Assembly (NCBI GenBank): GCA_030531505.1
Contig: JAUNNH010000010.1
Span: 1-64,000, forward strand
Reading direction: 5' to 3'
DNA: 64,000 nt
DNA from: Eubacteriales bacterium
Lineage (GTDB): Bacteria; Bacillota; Clostridia; Oscillospirales; Oscillospiraceae
A program made the translations under genes and the position numbers. Below the pieces are notes generated by a model. It made no database searches and was not told where the DNA came from. It saw only the letters and a program-made list of their open reading frames with translations. Below, one piece after another: positions 8,345-16,909 of this stretch. Numbering within the stretch: the stretch's first letter is position 1; every line of letters starts with the position of its first letter.

Positions 8345-8378
8345 TAAAGGGGATGTGGCAGACAGCCGCATCCCCTTT
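8345..8378 (+). promoter_or_regulatory. Stem-loop between mutase and sensor kinase genes
   Basis: A 14-bp stem with one G-T pair and an AGACA loop (8346-8378), followed by CAAAAAAA rather than a T run. More likely an RNA-processing or partial-attenuation element than a full terminator. Confidence 0.5.
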
Positions 8379-8398
8379 CAAAAAAAGGACGGATGGAT

Positions 8399-10099
8399 AT
8401 GAACGAGACAAAACGACCCCGGTCTCTGCGTACGAGGCTGCTTGCGGCTGTGCTGCTCTGCTGGATCCTGCCGGTGCTGAGCGTCATGGCGCTGGGAGGC
8501 TATCTGCTCGGCGGCAGCTATGAGCGCTCCGCGCGGCAGGAGCTGGAGTCGCGCGCGGAGAATGCGGTTGAGCAGTTGGAGATTCGTATGGACGCGCTGT
8601 TTGAGGCCTCCAAGACCGTCTCCTACGACGGCGTTGTCCGAAACGCGTATCGCCTCTACCAGCGGGACGGGGACAGCGCGGCGCTTTACAAGACGGTGAC
8701 GGAGTACCTGAACATGAACTTCACCCGCAACGAACGCATCCTCGCCGCCTTTATCAGCTTCTGGGAGAATAGCGACATGCGGCCCTACGCGGCCAGCCGC
8801 GGGGATCTCGGCTTCAGCGCGCAGCGCGAGTATCGCGAGAATATCGAGCCGGATGTGCTGGAAAAGATGCGCGATGTCGACACCGGCATCCTGCTGCTGG
8901 AATACGACGGGGAACTCTATATTGCCCGCAATCTTCTGGACAGTCACTTCAAGCCCTATGCCACGGTCGTTCTCCTCTGCGACCGGGAGCTGCTGTTTCA
9001 GTCACTTGATCCGGTGCGGCAGATCAGCACGGTGCGCCTGTTCATCGATAACAAGCTCTCACTGGCCAAGGACGGGACACTGGGACCGATGACGGCGGAG
9101 AACGAGGCGGACGGACAGGAGACGGTACGCCGGGAGGGAGAGACAGCCGGCCACAGCTTCTGCCTCACAGCGACGCTGGCTCCGTTCAACGTCTGGCGGG
9201 ATGTGCCGCAGATCCGTACGGCGGCGGGTTTTGTGGCGCTGCTGGTCCTCCCGATGCTGCTGGTCGTGATCTATTTGTTCCGCCGCTACGTAACGAAGCC
9301 GGTCGAGATCCTGGTCGAGGCCAACAACCGTCTTGAGAGCGGCGAGCGCGGCTATGCGATCGACGCGGAGGCGAACAGCCAGGAATTCGCGCGCCTGTAC
9401 GCGCATTTCAACACCATGTCCGCGGAGCTGGAAAACCAGTTTGAGCGCTCCTATCAGGAGCAGCAGGCGCTCCAGCAGGCGCGGATGAAGGCTTTGCAGT
9501 CGCAGATCAATCCCCATTTTCTGAACAACACCCTCGAGATCATCAACTGGGAGGCGCGTCTGGCCAACGACGAGCGTGTGAGCGCCATGATCGAGGCCCT
9601 CTCCACCATGATGGACGGGGCGCTGGGGCGGGACGGACGCAGCCAGATCCCGCTGCGGGAGGAACTGAGCTATGTCGACGCCTATCTCTATATCATCCGG
9701 GAGCGTCTCGGCGAACGGCTCGAGATAAGCAAGGAGATCGACGAGAGCATGCTGTCTGTGATGGTGCCGCGCCTGAGCCTCCAGCCGCTTGCGGAGAATG
9801 CGGTGGAGCACGATATCACGCCGCGCCGCGGCGGCAGCCTCTGCCTGCGGGCGCGCCGGGAGGGGGAGCGGGTCGTGCTTGAGGTCGAACACGACGGCAG
9901 CATGAGCGCGGAGGACCGAGGCGCCGTCGAGACCATGCTCGCCTCTGCTGCCGAGGACACGGAGATCTCCGGACAGGTCGGGCTGCGCAATGTGCGGCAG
10001 CGACTGCGCCTCCTGTACGGGGATGCGGGGGAACTGAGCATCCGGCAGATCGGGGAGGAGCGTATCCTGGCCCGCGTGAGCTTTCCGACAGCGTCCTGA
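8399..10099 (+). CDS. YesM-type sensor histidine kinase
   Basis: A membrane sensor kinase of the YesM/LytS class (His_kinase PF06580 plus HATPase_c), about 566 residues. A first membrane span is at about residues 14-38, an extracellular sensor region follows to about 275, and a second span (GFVALLVLPMLLVVIYLF) leads into a HAMP linker. The phospho-acceptor His lies in QINPHFLNNTLE (about residue 373) and the ATP-binding N-box reads LQPLAENAVEH. I chose the ATG at 8399 because AAAGGA is 9 nt upstream; an ATG two codons earlier is too close to that site. Its partner is the AraC-type regulator at 13400, separated from it by the importer genes. The natural signal would be the imported sugar or a related ligand, which is an inference. 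Confidence 0.88.
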   Translation: MNETKRPRSLRTRLLAAVLLCWILPVLSVMALGGYLLGGSYERSARQELESRAENAVEQLEIRMDALFEASKTVSYDGVVRNAYRLYQRDGDSAALYKTVTEYLNMNFTRNERILAAFISFWENSDMRPYAASRGDLGFSAQREYRENIEPDVLEKMRDVDTGILLLEYDGELYIARNLLDSHFKPYATVVLLCDRELLFQSLDPVRQISTVRLFIDNKLSLAKDGTLGPMTAENEADGQETVRREGETAGHSFCLTATLAPFNVWRDVPQIRTAAGFVALLVLPMLLVVIYLFRRYVTKPVEILVEANNRLESGERGYAIDAEANSQEFARLYAHFNTMSAELENQFERSYQEQQALQQARMKALQSQINPHFLNNTLEIINWEARLANDERVSAMIEALSTMMDGALGRDGRSQIPLREELSYVDAYLYIIRERLGERLEISKEIDESMLSVMVPRLSLQPLAENAVEHDITPRRGGSLCLRARREGERVVLEVEHDGSMSAEDRGAVETMLASAAEDTEISGQVGLRNVRQRLRLLYGDAGELSIRQIGEERILARVSFPTAS

Positions 10100-10186
10100 G
10101 TTTTTGGACTGTTTTTGTTCAGTTTCACAAGAAAAGACAAGAGCGGTTATTCTGCTTTTGGTAATTATCCCGTACAATAGGCTCAG

Positions 10187-10206
10187 CGATATCCGAGTAC
10201 GATATC
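10187..10206 (+). promoter_or_regulatory. Direct repeat CGATATC upstream of the sugar-binding protein
   Basis: CGATATC occurs at 10187-10193 and again at 10200-10206 (13-bp period) just downstream of a -10-like TACAAT at 10173-10178 that lacks a good -35. It is in the place expected for a regulator contact or for control of the downstream importer, but the evidence is weak. Confidence 0.3.
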
Positions 10207-10237
10207 ACGGGAATCTGATAAAAGGAGAATGAAAATC

Positions 10238-11491
10238 ATGAAAAAAGTTCTTGCTCTGCTTCTGGTCTTCGTCATGGTGATGAGCTTCGGCTCCGTCGCG
10301 GCCTTTGCCGACGGCGTCACGCTGAATGTTGTCACCTCCTACGGCGGCGACGACGGCAACCGCGCCAACTTCGAGGCCGCTGTGAAGGCCTATGAGGAAT
10401 CCACCGGCAACAAGGTCAACGACGGCTCCGCCACCTCCAACGAGGAGTGGAAGGCCAAGGTCCTCACCGACTTCGAGACCGGCTCCGAGCCCGACGTCCT
10501 CTTCTACTTCACCAACGCCGACGCCGAGCCCTTCGTCTCCGCCGGCAAGGTCGTCTCCATCGACGAGATCCGCGCCGAGTATCCCGACTTCGCGACCAAC
10601 ATGAAGAGCAGCATGATGGCGGTCGCAGCCGACGGCAAACAGTACTCCGTTCCCTCGTCCGGTTACTGGGAGAACATGTTCGTGAACAAGGCCGTCCTCG
10701 CCGACTGCGGCGTGGAGGTTCCGGGCCCCGACTACACCTGGGATCAGTTCCTGACCGACTGCGAGACCATCAAGGAGGCCGGCTACACTCCCATCGCCTG
10801 CTCCCTCGTCGAAGTCCCGCACTACTGGTTTGAGTTCATGGTCATGAACAACGGCACCGTGGCCAATCACCTGGATCTGCCCGAGAGCGCCGACGATGAG
10901 GTCGCCGCGAAGTGGGCCGCCGGTCTGAACGACATCAAGGCCCTCTATGAGGCCGGCTATTTCCCCGCGAACACCCTGACCGCTTCCGACGCTGAGACTG
11001 TTGAGCTCTTCAACGCCGGCGAGGCCGCTTTCCTGATCGACGGCAGCTGGAAGGTCGGCTACTTCACGGCCAACGCTGCGGATCTGGACGACTTTGCGAT
11101 CTCCTATGTTCCCGGCAAGGGTGAGCGCAGCGCCTCCGAGGCCATCGGTGGCATTTCCATGGGCTATTTCATCACCCGCAAGGCTTGGGACGATCCTGCC
11201 AAGCGCGAGGCTGCTGTGGAGTTCGTGTCCCAGCTCACCTCGGATGAGGTCATGAGCACCTTCGTCACCACCGAGGTGACCGCCCTTGTCAACGGTGCGA
11301 GCCCCGCGGGCCTCAACAGCCTGCAGCAGTCCGCCGCCGACGCCAACGCCAACATCACCGCCATCGCCGGCGCGGTGCAGGACAGCCTGACCGCCGAGGC
11401 CCGCGGCGACTTGTTCGCCAATGTCCAGAACGTGGTCACCGGCAAGATGACCGCTGAGGAAGCCATCGCATCCGCGCTTGCGCTTAACTGA
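10238..11491 (+). CDS. Extracellular sugar-binding protein of an ABC importer (family 1)
   Basis: A 417-residue solute-binding protein of the carbohydrate uptake-1 class. After the signal peptide (MKKVLALLLVFVMVMSF... with a likely cut after VAAFA near residue 23) come typical features: LNVVTSYGG, SNEEWKAKVLTDFETGSEPDVLF, and GEAAFLIDGSWKVGYF. The ATG at 10238 has AAGGAG 10 nt upstream; an ATG three codons earlier abuts that site. Unlike most Gram-positive binding proteins it has no lipobox Cys, so it seems to be secreted rather than lipid-anchored. It precedes two permease genes and is separated from them by a strong hairpin, which would give it a higher transcript level. Predicted cargo is the disaccharide used by the phosphorylase. 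Confidence 0.85.
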   Translation: MKKVLALLLVFVMVMSFGSVAAFADGVTLNVVTSYGGDDGNRANFEAAVKAYEESTGNKVNDGSATSNEEWKAKVLTDFETGSEPDVLFYFTNADAEPFVSAGKVVSIDEIRAEYPDFATNMKSSMMAVAADGKQYSVPSSGYWENMFVNKAVLADCGVEVPGPDYTWDQFLTDCETIKEAGYTPIACSLVEVPHYWFEFMVMNNGTVANHLDLPESADDEVAAKWAAGLNDIKALYEAGYFPANTLTASDAETVELFNAGEAAFLIDGSWKVGYFTANAADLDDFAISYVPGKGERSASEAIGGISMGYFITRKAWDDPAKREAAVEFVSQLTSDEVMSTFVTTEVTALVNGASPAGLNSLQQSAADANANITAIAGAVQDSLTAEARGDLFANVQNVVTGKMTAEEAIASALALN

Positions 11492-11512
11492 GAAGAAAGC
11501 AGACCACTTCCG

Positions 11513-11547
11513 TCACGGCTGCTGCGAAAAGCAGCAGCCGTGATTTT
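11513..11547 (+). terminator. Attenuating terminator between binding protein and permeases
   Basis: A perfect 13-bp stem (TCACGGCTGCTGC, loop GAAAA) followed by TTTT. Partial termination here would raise the binding protein level relative to the permeases. Confidence 0.75.
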
Positions 11548-11574
11548 CTATCCGAACCATAGGACGGTGACGCC

Positions 11575-12501
11575 ATGAACTCCATGATCTACAAAAGGAA
11601 AGCGCCGCTGCTGATCTTCCTGATCCCGGCCTTTGCCTTCCTGCTCGTCTATCTCTATTACCCTTTTTTTCAGAACATCCTCAACACCGTGATGAAGATC
11701 GGGGGCCTGGGCCGCGCGGCCGAGGGGGTGAACGAGCCCTGGTATGAGAATTATCAGCGCCTCTTCGTGGATCCGTATATGCGGGTGGCGCTTAAAAATA
11801 CGCTGATCCTGATCGTGTGCACCATCGTGTTCCAGGTGGGTATCGCGCTGATCCTTGCCCTGCTCGTCGATACGATCCGGGTCGGAGCCCAGTTCTTCCG
11901 CACCGTTTATTTTTTCCCGATCGTCATCTCCGCCACGGCTCTCGGCCTCATGTTCAACCTTATTTTCCTCTATAAGGGCGGCATGGTGAACCAGCTCCTG
12001 CTGAGCCTCGGCAAGCTTCCGTATGAGGTCAAACCGAGCGGCAAGGTGATCGTGCAGTGGCTCGACTGGAAGGACCAGGCGCACTTTCTCTTTACGATGT
12101 TCCTGCCGGTCATGTGGCAGTATGTCGGCTTCTACTTCGTGATCCTTGTCACGGGTCTGAACAACATCCCGCAGGACGTCTACGAGGCGGCGGCGCTCGA
12201 CGGTGCGGACGGTTTGAAGCGCACGCGTTTTATCACGCTTCCGCTGCTGCGCAACGTCCTCTGCACCTGCCTGGTGCTCGCTATCACGGGCGCGCTCAAG
12301 GTCTTTGATCTGCCCTGGGTCATGTTCGGCGCGGGCATGCCGGAGAACATGGGCTGGCTCACCGGCACCTACATGTACGACCAGACCTTCAACAAGATGA
12401 ATGTGGACTACGGCTCGACCATTGCTGTGCTGATCGTCGTGCTGGGCGTGGTGCTCTCCAACGTTGCCAACCGCGTCTTCCGGCCTTCGGAAGATATCTG
12501 A
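11575..12501 (+). CDS. Sugar ABC transporter permease, MalF/UgpA-like
   Basis: A 308-residue inner-membrane permease with about six spans. The EAA loop that docks the ATPase is visible as YEAAALDGADGLKRTRFITLPLL-like sequence near residues 203-225. This is the first of the two permeases of the importer. The ATG at 11575 has AGGA about 12 nt upstream. It is followed after 17 nt by the second permease. No ATPase gene lies in this locus, so the transporter probably uses a shared MsmK/UgpC-type ATPase encoded elsewhere, as is common for sugar importers in Firmicutes. Confidence 0.9.
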   Translation: MNSMIYKRKAPLLIFLIPAFAFLLVYLYYPFFQNILNTVMKIGGLGRAAEGVNEPWYENYQRLFVDPYMRVALKNTLILIVCTIVFQVGIALILALLVDTIRVGAQFFRTVYFFPIVISATALGLMFNLIFLYKGGMVNQLLLSLGKLPYEVKPSGKVIVQWLDWKDQAHFLFTMFLPVMWQYVGFYFVILVTGLNNIPQDVYEAAALDGADGLKRTRFITLPLLRNVLCTCLVLAITGALKVFDLPWVMFGAGMPENMGWLTGTYMYDQTFNKMNVDYGSTIAVLIVVLGVVLSNVANRVFRPSEDI

Positions 12502-12518
12502 GAGAGGAGGGAGAATAA

Positions 12519-13376
12519 ATGCAGACCGGCCGACAGAAAATTTCCCGGGCCTTTACCTATCTCGTGCTCTCCCTCTGGGCGCTCACGACGATCTATCCCT
12601 TTGTCTGGGTCATCCTCAACTCTTTCCGACAGAAGGGGCTCATCATGTCCGACTCCTTCTCGCTGCCGCTGGGCGAGGCCTTTACCTGGGACAACTATCG
12701 GACAGCGTGGCAGCGCTCGGACTTTAAAAATGCCTATCTCAACAGCTTCCTGATCTCCGGCACAGTCACGATCTGCGTGGTCGTGATTGCGGGGCTGGCG
12801 GCCTATGGCCTGGTACGTTATCGCTTCCGCGGCCGCGGCTTCCTGTACAGCCTCATCATGGCGGGGATGATGTTCCCGGTCTTCTCCACGATCATCCCCG
12901 TTTTCCGCATGGAGGCGGTGATGGGCATCGCCGGCACAGGCAATCGCTGGCTGAGCCTGCTCGCGGTGATCCTGCCGCAGATCGCCGGAAACCTCTGCTT
13001 CGCGATCGTGATCCTGATGGGCTTTATCCAGTCGGTGCCGATCGAGCTGGAGGAGAGTGCCTATCTGGACGGCTGCAGCGTATTTCAGATCTATTTCCAC
13101 ATCATCATTCCTGCGGCAAAGTCCTCCTTTGCCACGGTCGCGATCTTTGCTTTCCTCTGGAGCTACAACGATCTCTTTACCCAGTCCTTCTTCCTGCGCT
13201 ATCCGCAGGAGCGCGCCATCACGGGCCTGCTCAACGAGATCAGTTCCCAGGCCGGCGTAAACTACGGCCTGATGGCCGCCTCTGTCGTGCTGGTCGTGAT
13301 CCCGGTGCTTGTGGTCTATGTCTGCCTGCAGAAGCACATCATCAAGGGCTTGACGGCGGGCGCTGTCAAGGGCTAA
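12519..13376 (+). CDS. Sugar ABC transporter permease, MalG-like
   Basis: A 285-residue permease with about six membrane spans and the EAA motif in EESAYLDGCSVFQIYFHIIIP (around residues 177-197). It is the second permease of the importer. The ATG at 12519 follows a GGAGGG site. The start lies 17 nt after the first permease stop, and the response regulator gene begins 23 nt after its end, so all belong to one transcript. It acts in the cytoplasmic membrane as a heterodimer with the upstream permease. Confidence 0.9.
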   Translation: MQTGRQKISRAFTYLVLSLWALTTIYPFVWVILNSFRQKGLIMSDSFSLPLGEAFTWDNYRTAWQRSDFKNAYLNSFLISGTVTICVVVIAGLAAYGLVRYRFRGRGFLYSLIMAGMMFPVFSTIIPVFRMEAVMGIAGTGNRWLSLLAVILPQIAGNLCFAIVILMGFIQSVPIELEESAYLDGCSVFQIYFHIIIPAAKSSFATVAIFAFLWSYNDLFTQSFFLRYPQERAITGLLNEISSQAGVNYGLMAASVVLVVIPVLVVYVCLQKHIIKGLTAGAVKG

Positions 13377-13399
13377 GATGGCGCAGAGGAGGTGAGTGC

Positions 13400-14131
13400 G
13401 TGTACCGTGTTGTGCTGATCGATGACGAACCGCTGATCGTGGAGGGCCTGCGCCGGGTCGTGCGATGGGAGGACTTCGGCTGTGAGGTGGCAGCGACGGC
13501 GGAGGATGCCGTCCGCGGTGCGGAGACGATCCGCGCGGTGCGGCCTCACATCCTGTTCACGGATATCCGCATGCCCGGCGACGACGGGCTTACCATGCTG
13601 GCGGGCTTGCGCAGTGAGTTCCCGGATATGCAGGTCACCGTCCTGACCGGGTATCGGGATTTCAGCTATGCGCAGGAGGCGATCCGCCTTGGGGTGACGC
13701 GCTTTCTGCTCAAGCCCTCCAAAATGGATGAGATCCGGGAGGCGTTGACCGCGATGACCGAGCGGCTCGGCCGTGAGCAGACGGAGGGGGAGAAGAGCGA
13801 GCACGAGCGTGCGGGGAGCTTCCTTGTCAGACAGGCCATGGCCTATATGGAGGAGCATCGCGCCGAGAAGCTCACACTGCAGGAGGTGGCAGACGCCTGT
13901 TACGTCTCGCAGTGGCATCTCTCCAAGCTGCTGAATCGCTATGCGGAAAAGAATTTTTATGATATCCTGAATACCCTGCGCATCGAGATGGCCAAGGACC
14001 TGTTAAAAGATCCCAGCCTGCGGATCGGAGATATCGGTGAGATGGTCGGCTACGCCGACACGGCGCATTTTGCCCGCGTCTTCAAGAAGCTCGTCGGTAT
14101 GAGCGCGAACGAATACCGCAACAGCCTGTAG
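13400..14131 (+). CDS. YesN-type response regulator with AraC DNA-binding domain
   Basis: A 243-residue response regulator starting at a GTG with a perfect GAGGAGGTGA ribosome site. The receiver domain (residues 1-120) shows LIDDEPL, the phospho-acceptor Asp in FTDIRMPG (about residue 55) and the Lys in LLKPSKM. The C-terminal 100 residues are a double helix-turn-helix of the AraC type: LTLQEVADACYVSQWHLSKLL and IGDIGEMVGYADTAHFARVFKK, ending ANEYRNSL. It pairs with the sensor kinase encoded at 8399. It most likely activates the operon promoter at 4459-4487 and possibly the binding-protein promoter region. Confidence 0.92.
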   Translation: MYRVVLIDDEPLIVEGLRRVVRWEDFGCEVAATAEDAVRGAETIRAVRPHILFTDIRMPGDDGLTMLAGLRSEFPDMQVTVLTGYRDFSYAQEAIRLGVTRFLLKPSKMDEIREALTAMTERLGREQTEGEKSEHERAGSFLVRQAMAYMEEHRAEKLTLQEVADACYVSQWHLSKLLNRYAEKNFYDILNTLRIEMAKDLLKDPSLRIGDIGEMVGYADTAHFARVFKKLVGMSANEYRNSL

Positions 14132-14162
14132 ACCGGATGCCCTATAAAGCGATTAACAACGC

Positions 14163-14193
14163 AAACGGCTGCCCTTTCCCGGGCAGCCGTTTT
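14163..14193 (+). terminator. Terminator of the chitobiose locus
   Basis: An 11-12-bp stem (AAACGGCTGCCC with its complement, short loop) ends in TTTT at 14190-14193. Confidence 0.7.
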
Positions 14194-14313
14194 ATCCGCA
14201 TATACGAGTCCGGGCAGCGAGAAACGGCCATCTTCAATCCGCGGCTGCGTTGGTCCAAAGCTTGCTTGGCATGCAAAGTGGGCAGAAAGATGAGTCAGAC
14301 CCTGACGGTAAGG

Positions 14314-14342
14314 TTGTTTTCCGCTCATGGATATGGTAAACT
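14314..14342 (+). promoter_or_regulatory. Sigma-A promoter of the feo operon
   Basis: TTGTTT (14314-14319), 17-bp spacer, TAAACT (14337-14342), 40 nt before the FeoAB start. I see no clear Fur box over it. Confidence 0.55.
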
Positions 14343-14382
14343 GTTTGCACATACTTGACATCAAGTCCGGAGATAGATAGAC

Positions 14383-16731
14383 ATGAGACTGAACGAACTG
14401 AAAACGGGACAGTCTGCGCGCGTGCTGGCGGTCGGCGGCGAAGGTGCGCTGCGGCAGCATGTGCTGGACATGGGCGTGCTGCCCGGGGTGGAGGTGACTC
14501 TCACCAAGCTCGCCCCGATGGGCGACCCGATGGAACTGCGTGTCCGCGGGTATGAGCTCACCCTTCGGCTTGCGGATGCGGAAAAAATCGAAGTTGCACC
14601 GGTCGACAACTCGCCAAGCCGGCAGCGTCAAAAACCGGAGCGTCGGCGCTCGGACCACCCCGGCCTGGGCGAGGAAGGCAAATTCCATCCCAAGGGGACC
14701 GGCGAGCCTCTCCCGGAGGGAACAACGCTCAGCTTTGCGCTGGTGGGGAACCAGAACTGCGGAAAAACCACACTTTTTAATCAGCTTACGGGCGCAAACC
14801 AGCATGTCGGCAATTTCCCCGGTGTGACAGTAGACCGTAAGGACGGCGTCATCCGTGGGCACGGCGAGACCCGGATCACCGACCTGCCCGGCATCTATTC
14901 CATGTCGCCCTACTCGAGCGAGGAGCTGGTCTCGCGCGATTTCGTGCTGCGGGAAAAGCCCAAGGCCATCATCAACATCGTGGACGCCACCAACATCGAG
15001 CGCAACCTCTACCTGACCATGCAGCTGCTGGAGATGAACATCCCGATGGTGGTCGCGCTCAACATGATGGACGAGTTGACCGGCAACGGAGGTACGGTGG
15101 ATGTCAACGGCATGGAAGCCATGCTGGGCGTTCCGGTCGTGCCGATCTCGGCCAGCAAGAACCAGGGCGTGGACGAACTGGTCCGTCACGCTGTGCACAT
15201 TGCACGCTATCAGGAACGGCCGCTGCGGCAGGACTTCTGCAGCGCGGAGGATCATGGCGGTGCGGTGCACCGCGCACTGCATGCCGTAAGCCATCTGATC
15301 GAGGACCACGCCGAGCGCAGCGGGCTGCCGACCCGCTTTGCCGCCGGCAAGCTCATCGAGGGCGACAGCCGGATCGAGGCGCAGCTCGATCTGGATCAGA
15401 ACGAAACAGAAATGCTGGAGCACATCGTTCTGCAGATGGAGAACGAGAGAGGGCTCGACCGCAGCGCCGCCATCGCGGAGATGCGTTTTGACTACATTGA
15501 GAAAGTATGCGAGGCCTGCGTCGTCAAACCGCAGGAGAGCCGCGAGCATCTGCGCAGCCAGCGCCTTGATGCGGTGCTGACCGGCAAATATACGGCCATA
15601 CCCTTTTTCGTCGGAATCATGGCCCTTGTGTTCTTCCTGACCTTTTTCCTGATCGGGCCCTTCCTACAGGAACTGCTGGCCTCCGGGATCGAGGCGCTTG
15701 GCGTCCTTGTGGAGCGTGCGATGCAGGCCGGACATGTGAATGCCGCGATCCAGAGCCTGGTACTCAACGGGATCTTTGAAGGCGTCGGGAGCGTCGTGAG
15801 CTTCCTGCCGCTGATCGTGACGCTCTTCCTCTTCCTCTCTCTGCTGGAGGACAGCGGCTATATCGCGCGCGTGGCCTTTGTCATGGACAAGCTCCTGCGC
15901 CGCATCGGGCTCTCCGGGCGCAGCATCGTGCCGATGCTGATCGGCTTCGGCTGTACGGTGCCGGCGGTCATGTCCACCCGCACACTTCCGAGTGATCGCG
16001 ACCGCCATATGACGATCCTGCTCACGCCCTTCATGTCCTGCACGGCGAAGCTGCCGATCTACAGCTTTTTTGTAAGCGCGTTCTTCCCACGCCGCGGCTG
16101 GCTCATCATCACGGGCCTCTATCTGCTGGGGATCCTGACCGGCGTGCTCGCCGCGCTGCTGTATAAGAAGACGCTTTTTAAGGGGGAGGCCGTCCCCTTC
16201 GTGATGGAACTGCCGAACTATCGGCTCCCCAGCGCCCGCAACGTGCTGCAGCTGCTGTGGGAGAAGGCTAAGGATTTCCTGCAGCGCGCCTTCTCGGTCA
16301 TCCTGATTGCGACGATCGCAGTCTGGTTCCTGCAGAGCTTTGATTTTCGTTTCAACCTGGTGGAAAATTCGCACGACAGCATCCTCGCCGCGGTGTCCGG
16401 TGTGCTGGTGCCGCTCTTTAGCCCGGTCGGTCTGGGCGACTGGCGGATCGTGACATCACTCATCAGCGGCTTTATGGCCAAGGAGAGTGTGGTGTCCGTG
16501 ATGGAGCTGCTCTTTTCCGCGCAGGGGGTGAGCGCCGCGCTCCCGACACTGACGGCGGCTTCTCTGCTCGTGTTCAGTCTGCTTTATACGCCTTGTGTCG
16601 CTGCCATTGCTTCCATCAAACGCGAACTCGGCGGACGCTGGGCAGCCTATGTTGTCCTGTGGCAGTGCGCGCTTGCGTGGCTGGCAGCCCTGCTTGTACG
16701 GCTCGTTGGCGCTCTGCTGGGTTTGGGGTGA
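14383..16731 (+). CDS. feoB: Ferrous iron transporter, FeoA-FeoB fusion
   Basis: A 782-residue fusion. Residues 1-73 are an SH3-like FeoA domain (MRLNELKTGQSARVLAV, then VTLTKLAPMGDPMELRVRG). After a linker of about 45 residues comes the FeoB GTPase: G1 GNQNCGKTTLF (about 121-131), G2 Thr in FPGVTVDRK, G3 DLPGIYS, G4 NMMD, G5 SASK. The C-terminal half is the Fe2+ channel with two Gate domains, including FLPLIVTLFLFLSLLEDSGYIARVAFV-type segments and VPMLIGFGCTVPAVMSTR with its conserved Cys. It imports Fe2+ across the cytoplasmic membrane. The fusion guarantees one FeoA per FeoB. The small Cys-rich partner follows immediately. Confidence 0.95.
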   Translation: MRLNELKTGQSARVLAVGGEGALRQHVLDMGVLPGVEVTLTKLAPMGDPMELRVRGYELTLRLADAEKIEVAPVDNSPSRQRQKPERRRSDHPGLGEEGKFHPKGTGEPLPEGTTLSFALVGNQNCGKTTLFNQLTGANQHVGNFPGVTVDRKDGVIRGHGETRITDLPGIYSMSPYSSEELVSRDFVLREKPKAIINIVDATNIERNLYLTMQLLEMNIPMVVALNMMDELTGNGGTVDVNGMEAMLGVPVVPISASKNQGVDELVRHAVHIARYQERPLRQDFCSAEDHGGAVHRALHAVSHLIEDHAERSGLPTRFAAGKLIEGDSRIEAQLDLDQNETEMLEHIVLQMENERGLDRSAAIAEMRFDYIEKVCEACVVKPQESREHLRSQRLDAVLTGKYTAIPFFVGIMALVFFLTFFLIGPFLQELLASGIEALGVLVERAMQAGHVNAAIQSLVLNGIFEGVGSVVSFLPLIVTLFLFLSLLEDSGYIARVAFVMDKLLRRIGLSGRSIVPMLIGFGCTVPAVMSTRTLPSDRDRHMTILLTPFMSCTAKLPIYSFFVSAFFPRRGWLIITGLYLLGILTGVLAALLYKKTLFKGEAVPFVMELPNYRLPSARNVLQLLWEKAKDFLQRAFSVILIATIAVWFLQSFDFRFNLVENSHDSILAAVSGVLVPLFSPVGLGDWRIVTSLISGFMAKESVVSVMELLFSAQGVSAALPTLTAASLLVFSLLYTPCVAAIASIKRELGGRWAAYVVLWQCALAWLAALLVRLVGALLGLG

Positions 16732-16735
16732 AGGG

Positions 16736-16909
16736 ATGAATATCTGGGATTTCCTCATCCTTGCTGCCGTAGCGGCGATGGTGCTGCTCGCCGTTCGTGC
16801 CATTCGCGGAGGGAAAGCCGGCGGCTGCCATGACTGCATGAGCTGTTCCGGCAACTGCAGCGCCTGCGGGCGGGACTGCGCGGGAAAGCGGGAAGGGGAG
16901 AGGCCATGA
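16736..16909 (+). CDS. FeoB-associated Cys-rich membrane protein
   Basis: A 57-residue protein with one N-terminal membrane span (IWDFLILAAVAAMVLLAV) and a Cys-rich tail (CHDCMSCSGNCSACGRDC, seven Cys). This is the FeoB-associated family (PF12669), found right after feoB in many Firmicutes and thought to act in place of FeoC, perhaps handling iron at the channel. The start lies 4 nt after the feoB stop with AAGGG just upstream. Its stop overlaps the next start (ATGA), pointing to translational coupling. Confidence 0.9.
   Translation: MNIWDFLILAAVAAMVLLAVRAIRGGKAGGCHDCMSCSGNCSACGRDCAGKREGERP

Noticed and set aside
14200-14383. Riboswitch or Fur box before feoAB
   Set aside because: No conserved riboswitch core and no clear Fur-type inverted repeat could be seen by eye.
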